A DNA stretch of 64,000 nt, taken from contig NC_134946.1 of assembly GCF_051020765.1 (NCBI RefSeq), positions 5,879,239 through 5,943,238 of the forward strand, in the 5' to 3' direction. Position 1 is the first letter of the stretch, and every line of letters starts with the position of its first letter. A program made the translations under genes and the position numbers. The notes under the pieces are model-generated. The model saw nothing but the letters and a program-made list of their open reading frames with translations, was not told where the DNA came from and did not search any database. Below, piece by piece: positions 35,062 to 48,119 of this stretch. Source of the DNA: Lasioglossum baleicum (Eukaryota > Arthropoda > Insecta > Hymenoptera > Halictidae).

Positions 35062-37945
35062 ATGATGCAGACAAACGGTTCTGAAAACATCGTTTCCGAA
35101 AATGCAAACGAGAAGACAGGATGGACGGTAATTTTCAATTATTTAACTCTATGTTTTTCGTGTAATTTCATAAATATGTCACAGATTTTAAGAGTTTTTT
35201 TGTTTCTATCTAGATCTCATTGTATTTATTACTACTGCTATTAAGTTAATTATCTCGAACATTAATTTGCTGACGCGCGGCATAGACACTTCTTTTCAAT
35301 GCAATCGTAAATTCTACGAAAAAATTAAGCTGGATTGATAGTCTTTAATAATATGTATATTCAAGTGCTTGAAATCCAAGTGAATGACCTTGGAAGCCAT
35401 TTAGTCCTCGAACAGAGGCGTGGACAGATCGATTGGGGTAGAATTCTACCCCACGCAGCACAAAACGTTCGAGGAAAAGATCGAACAAAAAATGTAGCCG
35501 CTATTTTCTTTTAATCAATCGAGCTATTATTATTTATATAAATTTTATACAAAAATATAATAAACATTATAAATACCATTATGCATTTTACATTAATAAC
35601 AAATAATACAAATTTTATTTTTTGAATAACATTTGTTATTAGAATTAAATAAAATACAAAATTTCAATATTTTATATATATTCGTATTGATAAGAAATAA
35701 ATTTGTTAAAACTCCATTTCTTGAAATATACTTGTTATTAAAATTAAATAACAAAAGTGCCCCCAAACCAAATTCGAGATATTCGTATTTTGGTGATAAC
35801 AAAATTTCATAAAAATTGAATAGAATGATATTTATTTTCTTTAACTATGATGCACTTTATAGAAAATTGAAGTTTTAATGAAATTTAATTTTGTAAATAT
35901 TTATGTAATAAATGCATATATAATATATTATATTTTTTTCAGGTTGGATTAATAAATGGAAAGTTTAAGTACCTTACAGCAGAGACCTTTGGTTTCAAGA
36001 TCAATGCAAATGGGTCTAGTTTAAAAAAGAAGCAATTGTGGATGTTGGAGGGCAGTGAACAGCAAGTCTTCCTTAGGTCTCACTTGGATCGCTATTTAGC
36101 TGTAGATCAGTTTGGAAATGTTACTTGTGAGGCAGAGGAGCCATCCGACCCTGGCTGTGCTTTTCAAATTCAATTGGCTTCCGATGGTAGTTGCAAAATA
36201 TCTGTTATCAAAAAAACATTAAAGCAGAATGCTGTAGATCTTTCAATGACAATAGCTTATTCATACAGTGAGTTATTTATATGTATATATGAGTGTTTGA
36301 CTAATTTTTGTAAAGGAAGTGGAAGATGGGCCTTAAAGAACATTCAACGGGGATATTTCTTGGGTTCGAGTCAAGATGAACTCAAATGCATGGCTAAAGC
36401 TCCAGGCGAGGCAGAGTATTGGCTTGTGCACCTTGCAGCAAGACCTCAAGTAAGTTAGTAAAGAATATATAAGTTAATTACTAATTTATAGAGCTGTGCG
36501 AGAACCCAAAATGTTATGAACCCGAATAAAAATTTATGAAACGCTTTGTCCTTCAGGTTAACCTGAAATCTGCTGGAAGGAAACGTTTTGCCCATTTAAG
36601 TGCAACGCAAGACGAAATTCATGTGGATGCACCAGTTCCTTGGGGTGAGGATACGCTCTTCACATTGGAATTTCGGCCTGCGTCCATGGAAGACAACAGC
36701 CAAGATAATACAAAATCGGAAGGTGGACACTATGCACTTCATACATGCAATAATAAGTACTTAGCACGCGACGGTAAACTTTTGGATTGTTGTTCGCGTG
36801 ATTGTCTGTACGCGGCTGAGTTCCATGCTGGACTACTTGCACTCAGGTTAGATATAATATCGTTTTGGCTATCTTACCATATTAAAGAATTTTAGTTAAT
36901 GTAACTTATGATATTACACAGATGTTTATAAAATAATTAAGTGTATAATTATTTAAAGGGACTTATATGGAGCATATTTGGCACCTATTGGAAGTAAAGC
37001 CGTTCTAAAATCGAGATCCACGACGGTAACACGGGATGAATTGTTTTCGTTAGAAGAATCGCTGCCACAGGCTTCGTTTGTTGCAGCATTGAATCAACGT
37101 TATGTTTCTGTGAAACAAGGTATGTTTATAATCATTTATATATATATGTATATTTCTTTTTTCATCTCTGTTTACATATCATAAAACACTTACATTACAG
37201 GAGTTGATGTAACTGCCAACCAAGATGAAATATCCGGACACGAGACATTCCAATTGGAGTTTGACCGTGTCACCAAGAGGTGGTATGTGCGTACCATGCA
37301 GGACCGATATTGGAGTCTTGAGGCTGGAGGAGGAATCCAGGCATCAGAGCACAAACGGTCCTCAAATGCTCTGTTCGACTTGGTCTGGCAGTCCACCGAT
37401 GGCACAGTGGCTCTACGTGCTAACAATGGAAAGTTTTTGGCAACAAAACGCTCTGGTCACCTGTATGCGAATGCAGACTCAGTGAATGGAGCCGACGTCG
37501 ATACCACGAAATATTATTTCTACTTGATGAACAGACCTGTTTTGGTCCTGAGGTGTGAACAGGGATTCGTAGGACCCAAGAGTGCATCAAGTTCGAAACT
37601 TGAATGTAACAAAGCCACATACGAAACCATTAGAGTGGAGAGATGCGAACAGGGCATTGTTAGATTTAAAGGTAAATTTTTCTTGTGAGGATTAAATGGT
37701 TTAGATAGAGGTGTTAAATGTGGTTTTCTGTCACAGGTCAAAATGGCAAGTACTGGCATGCAGACAGCGAAGGAGTCAATGTGGACTCCGACGTATCTTC
37801 AGATGGCTTCTATTTGGAGCTGAGGGAACCATCTCGTCTATGCATAAAACATACTGCTGAGGGAAGATACCTGACAGCGGGTAAGAATGGAGCATTACGT
37901 TTGGGAGACACAGACTACGAATCTGCAACCAAATGGGAGTTTTAA
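35062..37945 (+). CDS. sn: Fascin (singed homologue), actin-bundling protein
   Basis: Cross-links actin filaments into tight parallel bundles in filopodia, bristles and, in flies, nurse cells. Seven coding exons: 35062-35127, 35943-36186, 36316-36449, 36557-36846, 36959-37119, 37201-37671 and 37737-37945; 1,575 bp, 524 aa, close to the 512 aa of fly Singed. Four beta-trefoil domains are expected in series. Trefoil 1 begins VGLINGKFKYLTAETFGFKI and includes SSLKKKQLW. Ser48 there corresponds to the PKC-controlled Ser39 of vertebrate fascin-1. The later trefoil landmarks YLARDGKL, RYWSLEAGGG, GKFLATKRSGHLYA and GQNGKYWHADSEG are clear. The end, ATKWEF, is the usual fascin C-terminus. I chose ATG 35,062 because the codons before it are part of the 5' UTR exon starting at 35,029; a second ATG follows directly. 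A convergent RNase Z gene follows 2.6 kb downstream. Confidence 0.95.
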
Positions 37946-37949
37946 TAAA
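37944..37949 (+). terminator. Poly(A) signal overlapping the fascin stop, more downstream
   Basis: AATAAA overlaps the TAA stop codon at 37,943-37,945. Further AATAAA hexamers at 38,055 and 38,095 are more likely to be used, since a signal inside the stop would leave almost no 3' UTR. Confidence 0.35.
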
Positions 37950-40570
37950 ATGGAAATGTAAAAGCTGTGTTCCTTTTAAATTTGTTCGGAAATATTTTAT
38001 TTAAACAATCTGGCTTAATATTTGAATATAATAAGTGAAAAGCCACTCGAAGAGAATAAACAAAGTAAAACGATCAACAAATAAAAATTTAATGAATAAA
38101 ATTTTATGGTTCGGTTACATATGCATACAGAAAAAAAATTGCAAAATTTAAAAGGAACGTAGCTAAAACCACTGCCCTGTTTATAGCTTCGAATGTAATC
38201 TACTATCATACTTATAAGTACAGGAGGGGCTCCTATTGAGTACTTAATTAGATATGCAGTACTACCCGCTTTTTGGTGTCCACCTACAATTTTTGAAGCT
38301 TTACTCTAAAGAACCTCAGCGATACTTCAACTTGTCTGTTTTTACAATTTATTGTGACTCGATATTTGAATACCTGAATATTAAAAATTTGTAATACGTG
38401 AACACTTAAGCGGACAGTACTGTGCATCATCGAACTGACTTTTCTACGATTTTTTACTTTTACTTCTAGTAACTTTTCTACTTGAGAAATATCATATAAG
38501 ACTGATCATTCGCATGATTGCAAAGAAATTAAGCCTATTATAACGTTCCTTAATTTAAAGAAAGGTAATCGATACGAATTCGCTGTTTCAATGTAAATTT
38601 AAACTTTTTCTCCCTTTCTTAATTTGAATCTCTACTCGATATACCTATTATTTATTTCTAAACCCCTTAACGCTCATATTTTTCTTAAATTTACCGTCCA
38701 AAAATGCACAAATTTGAAGAAACGAATAAGAGTTGACGGTAAACTCTGGGGGTTTATAAGTGTTTATCTATTTAATATACAATGAACAAACCGTGAAAGA
38801 AATGTATATATTTTAGTATAGGATACCACGGGACTGATCCATAACTATATCAGCGGCTAGAATATACAAACCGCTAAACGGCGAGCGTATTGGCTATGCC
38901 CGTGACCGTCACGGGCATGCACATTTTGGACGGTTCGGCGTTCCCATGAACGTCACAGGCTTGAGCGTTAAGGGGTTAACTCTTAACGTTCGATCGGTTG
39001 ACAACTAACTCACCAAGGACAATAATTTATTTTACAAGTCTTCAATCTTATTCTGGGTTACTGAAATATTTGTAATTTTTTCTTTTTCCACTTATGATTT
39101 ATCTTCAAAAGAAGTATAGTTGGCAGTGAGAATTTGTTGCAATGGCTTTTGAACCAACGGGTGATTGTTTCTCACGTCGTCCAATTTTTATGCTGTTTAC
39201 AATTTGTAATTTAATCATTTAGTTAAGCAACTATCTAAGAAGAACGAGGTATATTATATATACACATACAGATACAGTGAAATAGAAAGTATTAATCTGG
39301 CCAATCGTTTAAGTATTAAAAAGAATTCAGTTTTCTAGTCTCGACATTAATATTAATACTACTTCCAATGCTTGAATTCCTATACAAAACTTTTCTACAC
39401 TAGACAGCACATTTACACGGTATGTCGACAGGTAAAATAGTGTCTTAGTTAACAATCCCTAATCATTCCATAACACGAAGATACTTTATATTGCTCAAAC
39501 ATACGCTATTAATAACGCTTTACCGACTATCTACTCAATAAATTGACTGCCAGCAAGTATAAAAGGATTGCAAAATTCGAGCAATCCGTTTAATGATACA
39601 AAAATTAAGAAATCCAGATTCATCAGTCATTGTCATTTTTATCTATTTACATTTTATACGACTATTTAGCTATTGTACATTTGTTATCGTTTTTTATATC
39701 TAATAGACAGTTCAAACGATGTTGTTCTTTAATTAACACGCTCTCAACAGGGCTGTGATACAGCCGTGGCCCGGATACGTGGTAACGATCATACAATGGT
39801 ACAAAAACATCATCGTTTGAACTGGCTATAAATATTGGTCAAACCTAAATGTTGGCACATGTAAATACCAGTAGGTAAAACGTTCATGAAAAACGCACAA
39901 ATACATCATTAGTGTAAACTTGCTATCTAGTGTACATACCCTTATAAAGTCGATGCAATAATCGAATAAATATGTGTAATTTGAGACCATGCTTTTTCTA
40001 CGTAACAGGATTCACATTCCGCGAGCTGTGCAATGATCGAAACATTTTTAGTTATATTTTATGAAGAAATTTTATACTGTAGCCCGCTTCGAAATAAATG
40101 GAAACATGAATTTCTATCGTTTTATATGGAATTTATAGATATATAACTTATCGATTATAGCATTAAAGGCTTATAAAAAAATAGGTCAAGTTTTACCCTT
40201 CGTTGTCGACATTCTATGGTTCCCTATCAACACCTATGTTTTGATTCGATGCAGGGAAAGATATTAATTTTTGATTTGCTTCATTTCTTTTATGCAATGC
40301 AATATTTTATCTGCTCTCTATTTTTTATGTGCAAGCGAGATCTGACATCAAAACTGGAATTTCAACGAAACTACTTGTAATTTACATTATTTACTATTTT
40401 AAGGAAAGCGGGGTAAACTAAGTGTATTATATAAGCAATAAATGCTACTGTCAAACATTTTTTTTCGTAATTATTAACATCTTAATCCTCTAATGTTAGT
40501 CTTACGTTACAAAAAATATGATTCCGACTTTTAAATAAAAATTTATTAACAGTTAACAAAATATCACTGT
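37946..40570. other. Non-coding stretch between convergent fascin and RNase Z genes
   Basis: AT-rich, no coding exon. It probably contains both 3' UTRs and an inverted-repeat element at 38,661-38,977. The rest shows no feature I can name. Confidence 0.5.
38661..38977. mobile_element. 317-bp inverted-repeat element with AACCCCTTAACGCTCA ends
   Basis: AACCCCTTAACGCTCA at 38,661-38,676 and its exact reverse complement at 38,962-38,977 bound the unit. Inside, at about 38,897-38,919, is a second perfect palindrome, ATGCCCGTGAC-C-GTCACGGGCAT. This GC-rich core in an AT-rich region is unusual. No coding sequence. A non-autonomous DNA transposon; superfamily undetermined. Confidence 0.7.
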
Positions 40571-43294
40571 TTATACAGCATGTTTCATTATTAAAGCAAA
40601 CTTCCTACCTGTTCTTTTTTCCATTTTATCATAGTGTTCACTGTACAATATTTTCAGGCATGGATAAAAAAGAGGCAACAATGGCAAATGTGACAATTTG
40701 ATGTCCATATTATCATAAGCTAAGCCAACATTGTCTAATACTTCTGATAATATAGGAATCTTTGAGTATCGCTGACTGAAATGTGTCAACAATGTGAATT
40801 TTGCATTCATTTCTTTCCCAACGTTAATTGCTTGGGACACTGTTGAATGATATTTTAACAATGCTAGATGCTCGAGTTTGTCCTCCATTGTCGCTTCGTG
40901 AATCAATAAATCGCATTTCTGACCTAGATTTATGAGACTTTGACAAGGCATAGCATCACCGCTAAAATAAAAATGTGAATAAAATGGTTATTATGTTCAA
41001 TATTTTTCATATCGTTTAGCTCACCTGTAAACGATCTTTTGCTCATTGTTTAGAGTAACCGATATGCCAAATGCCTCCTTACAATGTTTAACAAGTACAG
41101 TATCTATCTGTTTAATATTCAACCATTTGTTGAATATATGATCATAGGACATAGTCACTTTGTGATTGTTCAACATGAAGTGTCTGTTGTTCACCAAAGT
41201 GTATAAATGTGAAATCGGATCCATTTTATCGTAAAAGCTCATCCAGTCTGCAAGTTCTTGTGGTACCAATAAATACACTTTATCCATAGTGACTTTTTCT
41301 CTCGCTTTCAATAAACCGATAACACCCATATGATGATCAGCATGCTTATGCGATAAGAAAATAGCCTGAGAGAAAAATCACAATTAAAGTAATCGAAAAA
41401 ACAGACATTAAAATAAAAATTGTAGATTTACCTTGGTGTCGCGCAAAATGTTTAGAGCTCCAGAGTTCCCATACAATCGAATAATTTGACAAAGCGAACC
41501 TTCCGCACAATCTAGCAGTATATTATGATTTTGATCTACTCGCAACAGAATGCCACTAGTATTTCTTACTTTATTTGGTGTGCTAGAACCAGTGCCCAAC
41601 ATTACAATTCGCGGGAATTCTGGAGCTTTAGCTAATTCAAGTTCTTCTGTTTTCTTATTAATTTGTGCCTTCAGTTCAGTCAATGTATCTGTAAATTCTT
41701 CTAAGTCAAAAATTCCATCAACATAAGTCTGCGGTGATTGAAAGAGTTGAGTTGTTTTAATTGGCATAAGCTTTGGATGAATCCTTAATATTTGTAATGT
41801 TTTCGCTCGATGAACATTTTCACTTATCGTCTAAAATAAAAGAAAATAAAATAAAACAGTTAAACTTTATTTGACTGTGTTACGTATAAACGTTTTACCT
41901 TTTCTTCTTCTTCTTTCAAGCTGTCTTCGCTTAGCAAAGGAAATATTTCAGGATGCAGTAAATTCATTACATGTTGTTGCTTAAAAACAGCTTCGCTGCC
42001 CAGGCAAGTGTTTTTATCATTTAATACTATATGCTGTATATTCGATGGGAACTTTTGTATCCAACTCTGATACTTTGGGTGGTTAAAAATATTTTCTGGC
42101 GTAAAGTGAAACAAGTACACTTTCTCATCCTTTCCTTCTTCTGTTGATGCTGTCTGTTGATACTTTGAGAATTTAGTATGATTTACGAAAGATTCTAAAT
42201 ATTCCTCATCAGGACACTCTACAACTGCAAATAGAAATTAATAAGGGCAGTGAACAACCATTTGCAAATAAAATTTCAAATTATTGAAACATTTTCAACT
42301 ATACCAATTAGAGTAACTTTAGGTCCTTCCTGCATACAAACATCTTCGCTACGAACAACTGTTCCATCTTCTTTAGTGATGTCCAATCCTTGCTTCAAGT
42401 TGCTTAAAAGTGGACCGATTTTCACACCTAACTCCTCACACTTTTGAATCGATAGTTTTCCACGTTTTGGATGAATCTCGCAAATGTAACTATATACATT
42501 TGTCTCAGTTTTTAATCTTTTTTCTGTATTCGTTACATCCCTTTTTGTTTTTTTGCTGTCAATGACTCTTTTTCCATTAACGTTTGAGTCATACAGATCC
42601 TCACTTGTATCAGAAGATTGATTTCTACTATTTTTGTTACTCTTAGATATAGGAACGTACCAGATAGTTAGTACACTATCTTTATATGGTTCAGATTCAT
42701 TGATAGAAGCAAAAGAAAATTTTAACTTTGAGAAAGTTGTGAACATTAGAGATTTATTCAAAAATTCAGCTATTTCTTCTGAACCGTGTAACATTACTTT
42801 GGGTAAACCAATCTCTTGCAATGTCAAAAGAAGACCCAGTATTCCTCCGATGTTTCTCCAGGAGTTATTTGTTATAAACAGATGTTCTACTTTAGCTAAT
42901 TTAAAATGGTGTTCTTGGGATACTCTCTGCGATCCTTCTCCACAATTGAAGATATAATTAACATGATCAGTGCTAAGAAATAGACTACTCGGTGCTCCAT
43001 TAGCCCCACTTCCAAGAACCTATTATCAAAACAGTTTATTATAGTAAAGATTGTATTTATCTCAAAAAATTATGAAAGCTCAGATGCAAATATTGATTTG
43101 TAGACAATGTTTTTAATCACCTGTACTGACGTAGTACTATTAGCAAAATTCAGTTTCTTTAACAGTTTCTTTTGTTGCATTATTATTCTATTGTAAGTCT
43201 TCTCTGTATTTTCTCGAATTATAGCATAATGTCTGACGAATCCATAAAAAGACTGTGTACAGAAATTACTGCACCGTTGAGTAAGTTGTAGCAT
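40571..43294 (-). CDS. ELAC2: Long-form tRNase Z (RNase Z / ELAC2)
   Basis: Endonuclease that cuts 3' trailers from precursor tRNAs in nucleus and mitochondria, making the end to which CCA is added. Six exons on the minus strand: 43121-43294, 42305-43019, 41899-42224, 41432-41830, 41025-41365 and 40571-40961; 2,346 bp, 781 aa (fly 766, human 826). The basic start MLQLTQRCSNFCTQSFYGF fits a mitochondrial targeting peptide. I chose ATG 43,294 because it begins this segment. The N-terminal inactive half has VLGSGANGAPSS and FNCGEGSQR. The C-terminal catalytic half has MLGTGSSTPNKVRNTS (from residue about 482), the zinc motif SHKHADHH (His544 to His550), YSGDAMPC (Asp654), the LLIHEAT motif (His673) and LLTHFSQRY (His712). 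Two motif positions are unusual: LLDCAEGS where CGEGT is normal, and PCQ where PCD or PCE is common. All metal ligands are intact, so activity is expected. Confidence 0.95.
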
Positions 43295-45722
43295 TACCAA
43301 AACGATTACTGTTCAATACTGCAACAGAAAAAGGGTTCTCTTCTTCAAAAAGAAAAAAGTAAAATAATTGTCTTCTGTTTAACAACAGTTTAGCTGAAGA
43401 TATTTACCTAATACTTACTTTTTAAATTGTGCTATGAATAATTATTAATTCAAACATATTGTTGGATTTTAGATGAATGAAAAAGTATAATGTAAAATTT
43501 TATTTATTTTTGCTTTATACTTTAAATTAAAAAGTTACTTTTCATTTATAACGTCACATTTTGAAGAATTTATGACATAAACAAAAAGAAATCAAAAACG
43601 TTCTACAGTATTTAACACTAAACCTACTGAGCCTTAAAAGTAACTGGTACTTATATATGTTACCTTATAAAAATGACAAGATTGATTTTATTTAGACTTT
43701 GTGCGGCTCTTATTGTAATACGTGTACTACTAAAGATATCTGTACAATTATTTCTTATGAAATCAGTTTTATTATTTTTCTAATTGTAAAATAAAAAATC
43801 TGAAACCGGTCATTTTGAACGGTATTGGTAGGTTTAGTGAAAATGACATATTTATTAGTATGTATTGTCAATAGAAATTGAAATCGAGCCGAGTTTTGGT
43901 TTTAGCTTTTCTTATTGTATCATAGTGGCTAAGTTGTATAATTCTTGCATTTCAGTTTGTTGCATGTCACTTCTTATATCTTTATAATACATTGGTAATG
44001 TTTTACATCCTAAATAATTTTCATGCTCGGAAGCTTGTACTGATTGACCATTGACTAACTTTCAAAATAGGCCGCGAACCAATCGATATATATAATTTTA
44101 TACGAAGTAGATAAAGAATATTTGTTATATTCTTCAAATATCACCTTATAGAAGCATCTGTATGAAAAATTGTTCTATTTGATACGAATGTATCTTATTT
44201 TTTTAGGTTAATTTTGTATAACAATACTGCATGAAAACACTTTTAAAACACCAATAAAATTTAACGAAATGCACTTCATTCTTTATGCGAACACTTCTGT
44301 GAATCACTGTGTTGTAAATTGTAATGCAATTTAATCGTTTCATCATATAACCTTACTTCTGAACCACGTATCGAAAGAATACACAAAAATTTTATTCGTT
44401 GAATATAAAGTTTATTTAATTACCCATTAATCAGCGATGTGTCAGAGGTCGATTAAAATGAGAAGGTACATATTATTTTACATTTGTTACAATGTACACT
44501 ACATATGTATTTATGTTCATTCGATTCATATCGTAATGTACGAACACATGGTATAAAAACTTCCCCTTCCTAAGATATATACCAATATGAGTAAGGTTGA
44601 ATAAGAATGTTATTGCAAACTGAACATTATTACATATGATATTTATTATAGAAACAATATTGTAGAAACGTTTTTATTCTTTAATAGTAAAATACAAATT
44701 TCTTTTTTAACGGAGTATTTCTTAATAAATGTTGTTTGTTTTGCAGGGGTTGGAACTTTCTTGGACTCTGGATCTATTCTGATTAATACTAAAATTATGT
44801 TGAAAATATATAAATTTTGGTTTTACATCATTTCCATTACCAAACACTATAATTCTAAATAGTTTATGTCATGTTTGTGTACAGCAGCGGAGTCCGAATG
44901 GTCCGAAGTACTTACCAGTGCTTACGTTTACTCACACGTTTACTCTAACCTCATCTCTATACAATAAGCGGGCTTTTATTTTATTTAGAGTTCAGAGTGG
45001 TTCAGAACCATTCAGAACTTCAGAGTTCATTAGTTGACAGACGAGGGGAGGGAGTAAGAGAGATCCCCACTTTCATTGGGCGAATCTCTCCCCACCAACT
45101 CGTCAATTAGAAAGAGAGCACCTTACGACCACAACAGGCTCTCTTTTTCACTCTTTATACCCCGGCCGCCATGGCAGGCTTCAACGCTTCGTACAGGCCG
45201 CGCTGCGCGGCCCGCGCAGTCTATCTTGGTCTATCTCTATTCTCTATAAGTCTATGAGTATTACTCTGTCGATCATCTGATTTTGTAACCATTTGTAACT
45301 TCAACTTCAACTGACCATGTATTTTAGAGATAACGTTAATTATGAATTATACGTTATTACAAAATTTTGTCCCCTTCTGTAGATATACAGTGGTATTACT
45401 AGTCATTAGAAATTGAGAAATATCTGCACAGAAGAGATTACTGTAGTAGAAAGGTTAAACTTTGAATGCACAGATTTTCTGACTAATATGTATATTTAAA
45501 TATATGACTATCAGTGACTATGTAGTAAAGAACAAGTAAAGAATGACAACTCATGATCGGAATGATAATTATTACTCATTTCTTAGTAACTTAATAAAAG
45601 CACTTTGTATTGTGAAATACTACTGTTTAATTTGTATAAAGCAATAAAATTTTTTATAAAACATAAAATGTAATATTTTTTATTGAATACTAAATCACAA
45701 AAAAGTGAAAAATAAGTATATA
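43295..45722. other. Divergent intergenic region between RNase Z and FUT10
   Basis: No coding exon recognised. It contains an inverted-repeat element at 43,616-43,839 and, at about 44,980-45,250, a GC-richer island. The island has repeated TTCAGAG/GGTTCAGAACC words and a GGCCGCGCTGCGCGGCCCGCG core, and may be a promoter for FUT10. Between them the DNA is AT-rich and featureless. Confidence 0.45.
43616..43839. mobile_element. 224-bp inverted-repeat element with CACTAAACCTA ends
   Basis: CACTAAACCTA at 43,616-43,626 and TAGGTTTAGTG at 43,829-43,839 are perfect inverted ends. The flanks continue the match imperfectly (AACACTAAACC versus TTCACTAAACC). No coding sequence; likely a non-autonomous DNA transposon. 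Confidence 0.55.
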
Positions 45723-47923
45723 ATGTTACTACAAAGAAAAGTGTACTTTTTATTCGTAGTACTCACTGTCTTATCTGCAAGCATTATAATTTATCAGGTA
45801 TACATTATGCATACAAAATGTATCACAGTTTTGCTTTGTAATAATATACGTGTTTTAAATCTTATGTTTCAATATTTATAATTATAATTACATTCAATTA
45901 CATTATCGTGCAAATATTAAATATTATTCAGCTTTTCGGTACATAAAACATTTAGACATTTTTTTTCTTTTCGATAATCGAAATTAATTTTTATTTTAGA
46001 TTTACTTATATACTTATTATGAAACAAAGATTTAAAAATTGGGATATTCGATACTATCTCTGTTGTTTGTAAAATTTATAATAATCTACTAAAAAGTAAA
46101 CAAATTCAAATATTTAATGTGACACTTTTGAATAATTTATAGGTGCAATTAGTTCAATTTAGTGACCCATCACACGATTCAGGTATATATAAATATCAAT
46201 AAACCTTCAATATTTGATTATAAATATTAGTACAAAATAAATCCTTATCAATATTATCGATGTTTTGTCCAGCAGGTGTGCCTGTAATTTTATGGTGGAC
46301 TCCTTTTGGAAACGATGGGAAAGTTCGTAAATGCAAAAAACATTCTTGTTATTTTACAAGCAATCGAACTTTTCGGTATCATCCAAAAATAAGTGTAATG
46401 TTATCAACTTTTTTTACTAATTTTTGTATAAAAATTAATCTGTTGCTATGAATACAATTATAAATTAGTAATATTCTACATTAAATTAGTTTTAATGAAT
46501 TTACTCTTGTTTCAATTTTCAGAGCTTCCTTTTCTATGGTAGCAGTTTTCAAATTGATGATTTACCAGAATGGAATCCCCATAAAGCTCCATGGGGTTTG
46601 ATTCACGAAGAATCTCCAAGAAACAACCCCATTTTGGTGCAACAGGAAACTCTGAATCTTTTCAGGTATTCCTCAACATTCAGCAGATTTAGCGATGTGC
46701 CTCTTACTTTGATCGATTTACCTGGAGTTACAGAATTATTGGGTAAACACAAATTTCAATCTTAAAATTGTCATTAATGTTGTTTTTTTTATTACTATTA
46801 CATGCAGTGGTTAGAAAGTATTTCTATAATTTACTTGTACATACAAACTAACGAATCAAGTAAATCACAATAATTTATGATTCTTTTTAGATAGAAAGTA
46901 TTTTGTATCAACTGAACGGAAGACAAAGATAATTAACACAGAGAACCTTGCACCCCTACTTTACATACAATCTGACTGTGATACTGCAAGTAATAGGGAT
47001 ACTTATGTAGCAGAGTTGATGAAGTACATACGTGTGGATTCATATGGCACATGTTTGAATAATGCTCAGTTCGATAAAAGGTGATTTATATCTACAGATT
47101 TAGAAAGATTGATTTTATTCATTTAAGTTAATCTAGCGAATAATGTGATTATAATATAGGCTGAAAGAAAATTACCTCGAAATATTAAACAGCGAGGATT
47201 TTCTCTCATTTATTGCCAATTACAAATTTACTATAGCTTTTGAGAATGCAGTCTGTCAAGATTATATCACGGAAAAACTATGGAGGCCTCTTACAGTCGG
47301 ATCTGTACCTATATATTATGGATCACCATCATTTAAAGTATTAAAATCACAATTTTTATTCTAATCAAATATTGAATCGATTTAATGAGAAAAATATTTT
47401 TCTTCAAGAAACTCTACACAAATGGTTAAACATTTTTCAGGACTGGCTCCCGAACAATATGTCTGCAATTTCAGTACTCGATTTTAAAGATCCAAAGAGT
47501 TTAGCCAGTTTTTTAAACAATCTTTCCAACAATAAAACTGAATATGAGAAATATTTGACACACAAATTAATCGACAATTATGACATAGAGAATCAAAAAC
47601 TAAAGAATACTTTGCATAGAAATAATGAGTGGTCTCGAAAAGAATTTGGAAACTACGTAGACGAGTTTGAATGTCTCGTTTGCGATAGTATACAAAGATC
47701 AAATCAAAAAACAAAGGTGATCGATTTAAAACACTATGATTGTCCATTACCAAAAGATCCCATAACAAATAAAATTGATCATCATAATTGGTGGACACAG
47801 CAGTGGATTATAGAAAAATGTGGGGCTAAAATCTTAATGCACTACTTAAAAAATAATTTTACGATCAACATAGAAAAGTTTAATAAAGAGAAAATGAAAT
47901 TGTATGCAAAGAAACAGTGTTGA
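45723..47923 (+). CDS. FUT10: Alpha-1,3-fucosyltransferase, FUT10-like (GT10 family)
   Basis: A type II Golgi/ER membrane glycosyltransferase of family GT10, expected to transfer fucose from GDP-fucose; the FUT10/11 group has recently been tied to O-fucosylation of folded domains. Seven exons: 45723-45797, 46143-46182, 46276-46394, 46523-46742, 46891-47080, 47160-47337 and 47441-47923; 1,305 bp, 434 aa (human FUT10 479). Exon 1 is exactly the signal anchor (KVYFLFVVLTVLSASIIIY). The N-terminal domain begins VPVILWWTPFG. FYGSSF and HEESPRNN are typical FUT10 landmarks. The GT10 donor-binding block is YKFTIAFENAVCQDYITEKL-W, then PIYYGSP and DWLPNNMSAI. The C-terminal stretch FECLVCDSI is also typical for FUT10/11. 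All key motifs are present. The gene points at TBCD, with only 196 bp between stop codons. Confidence 0.93.
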
Positions 47924-47947
47924 AAAACGTTGCAGCAGGAGGAGTAG

Positions 47948-47953
47948 AATAAA
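47948..47953 (+). terminator. Poly(A) signal for FUT10
   Basis: AATAAA 25 bp after the FUT10 stop; a second lies at 48,050-48,055. With TBCD ending at 48,120 on the other strand, the 3' UTRs must be short or overlap. No TTTATT (minus-strand AATAAA) was seen in the gap for TBCD. Confidence 0.55.
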
Positions 47954-48119
47954 ATGATGTACATATAAATATTTCATATTGTACATTTGTACAAAATCTA
48001 CAAAATTGTCGAGAATGAAAATACTTTTTATACAATACAATCATTGCCTAATAAAATATTAATTATAATCGAATGTTTTTTACTTCAAAATCTCACTTAC
48101 CAAAGTTTTCGAACAACGT

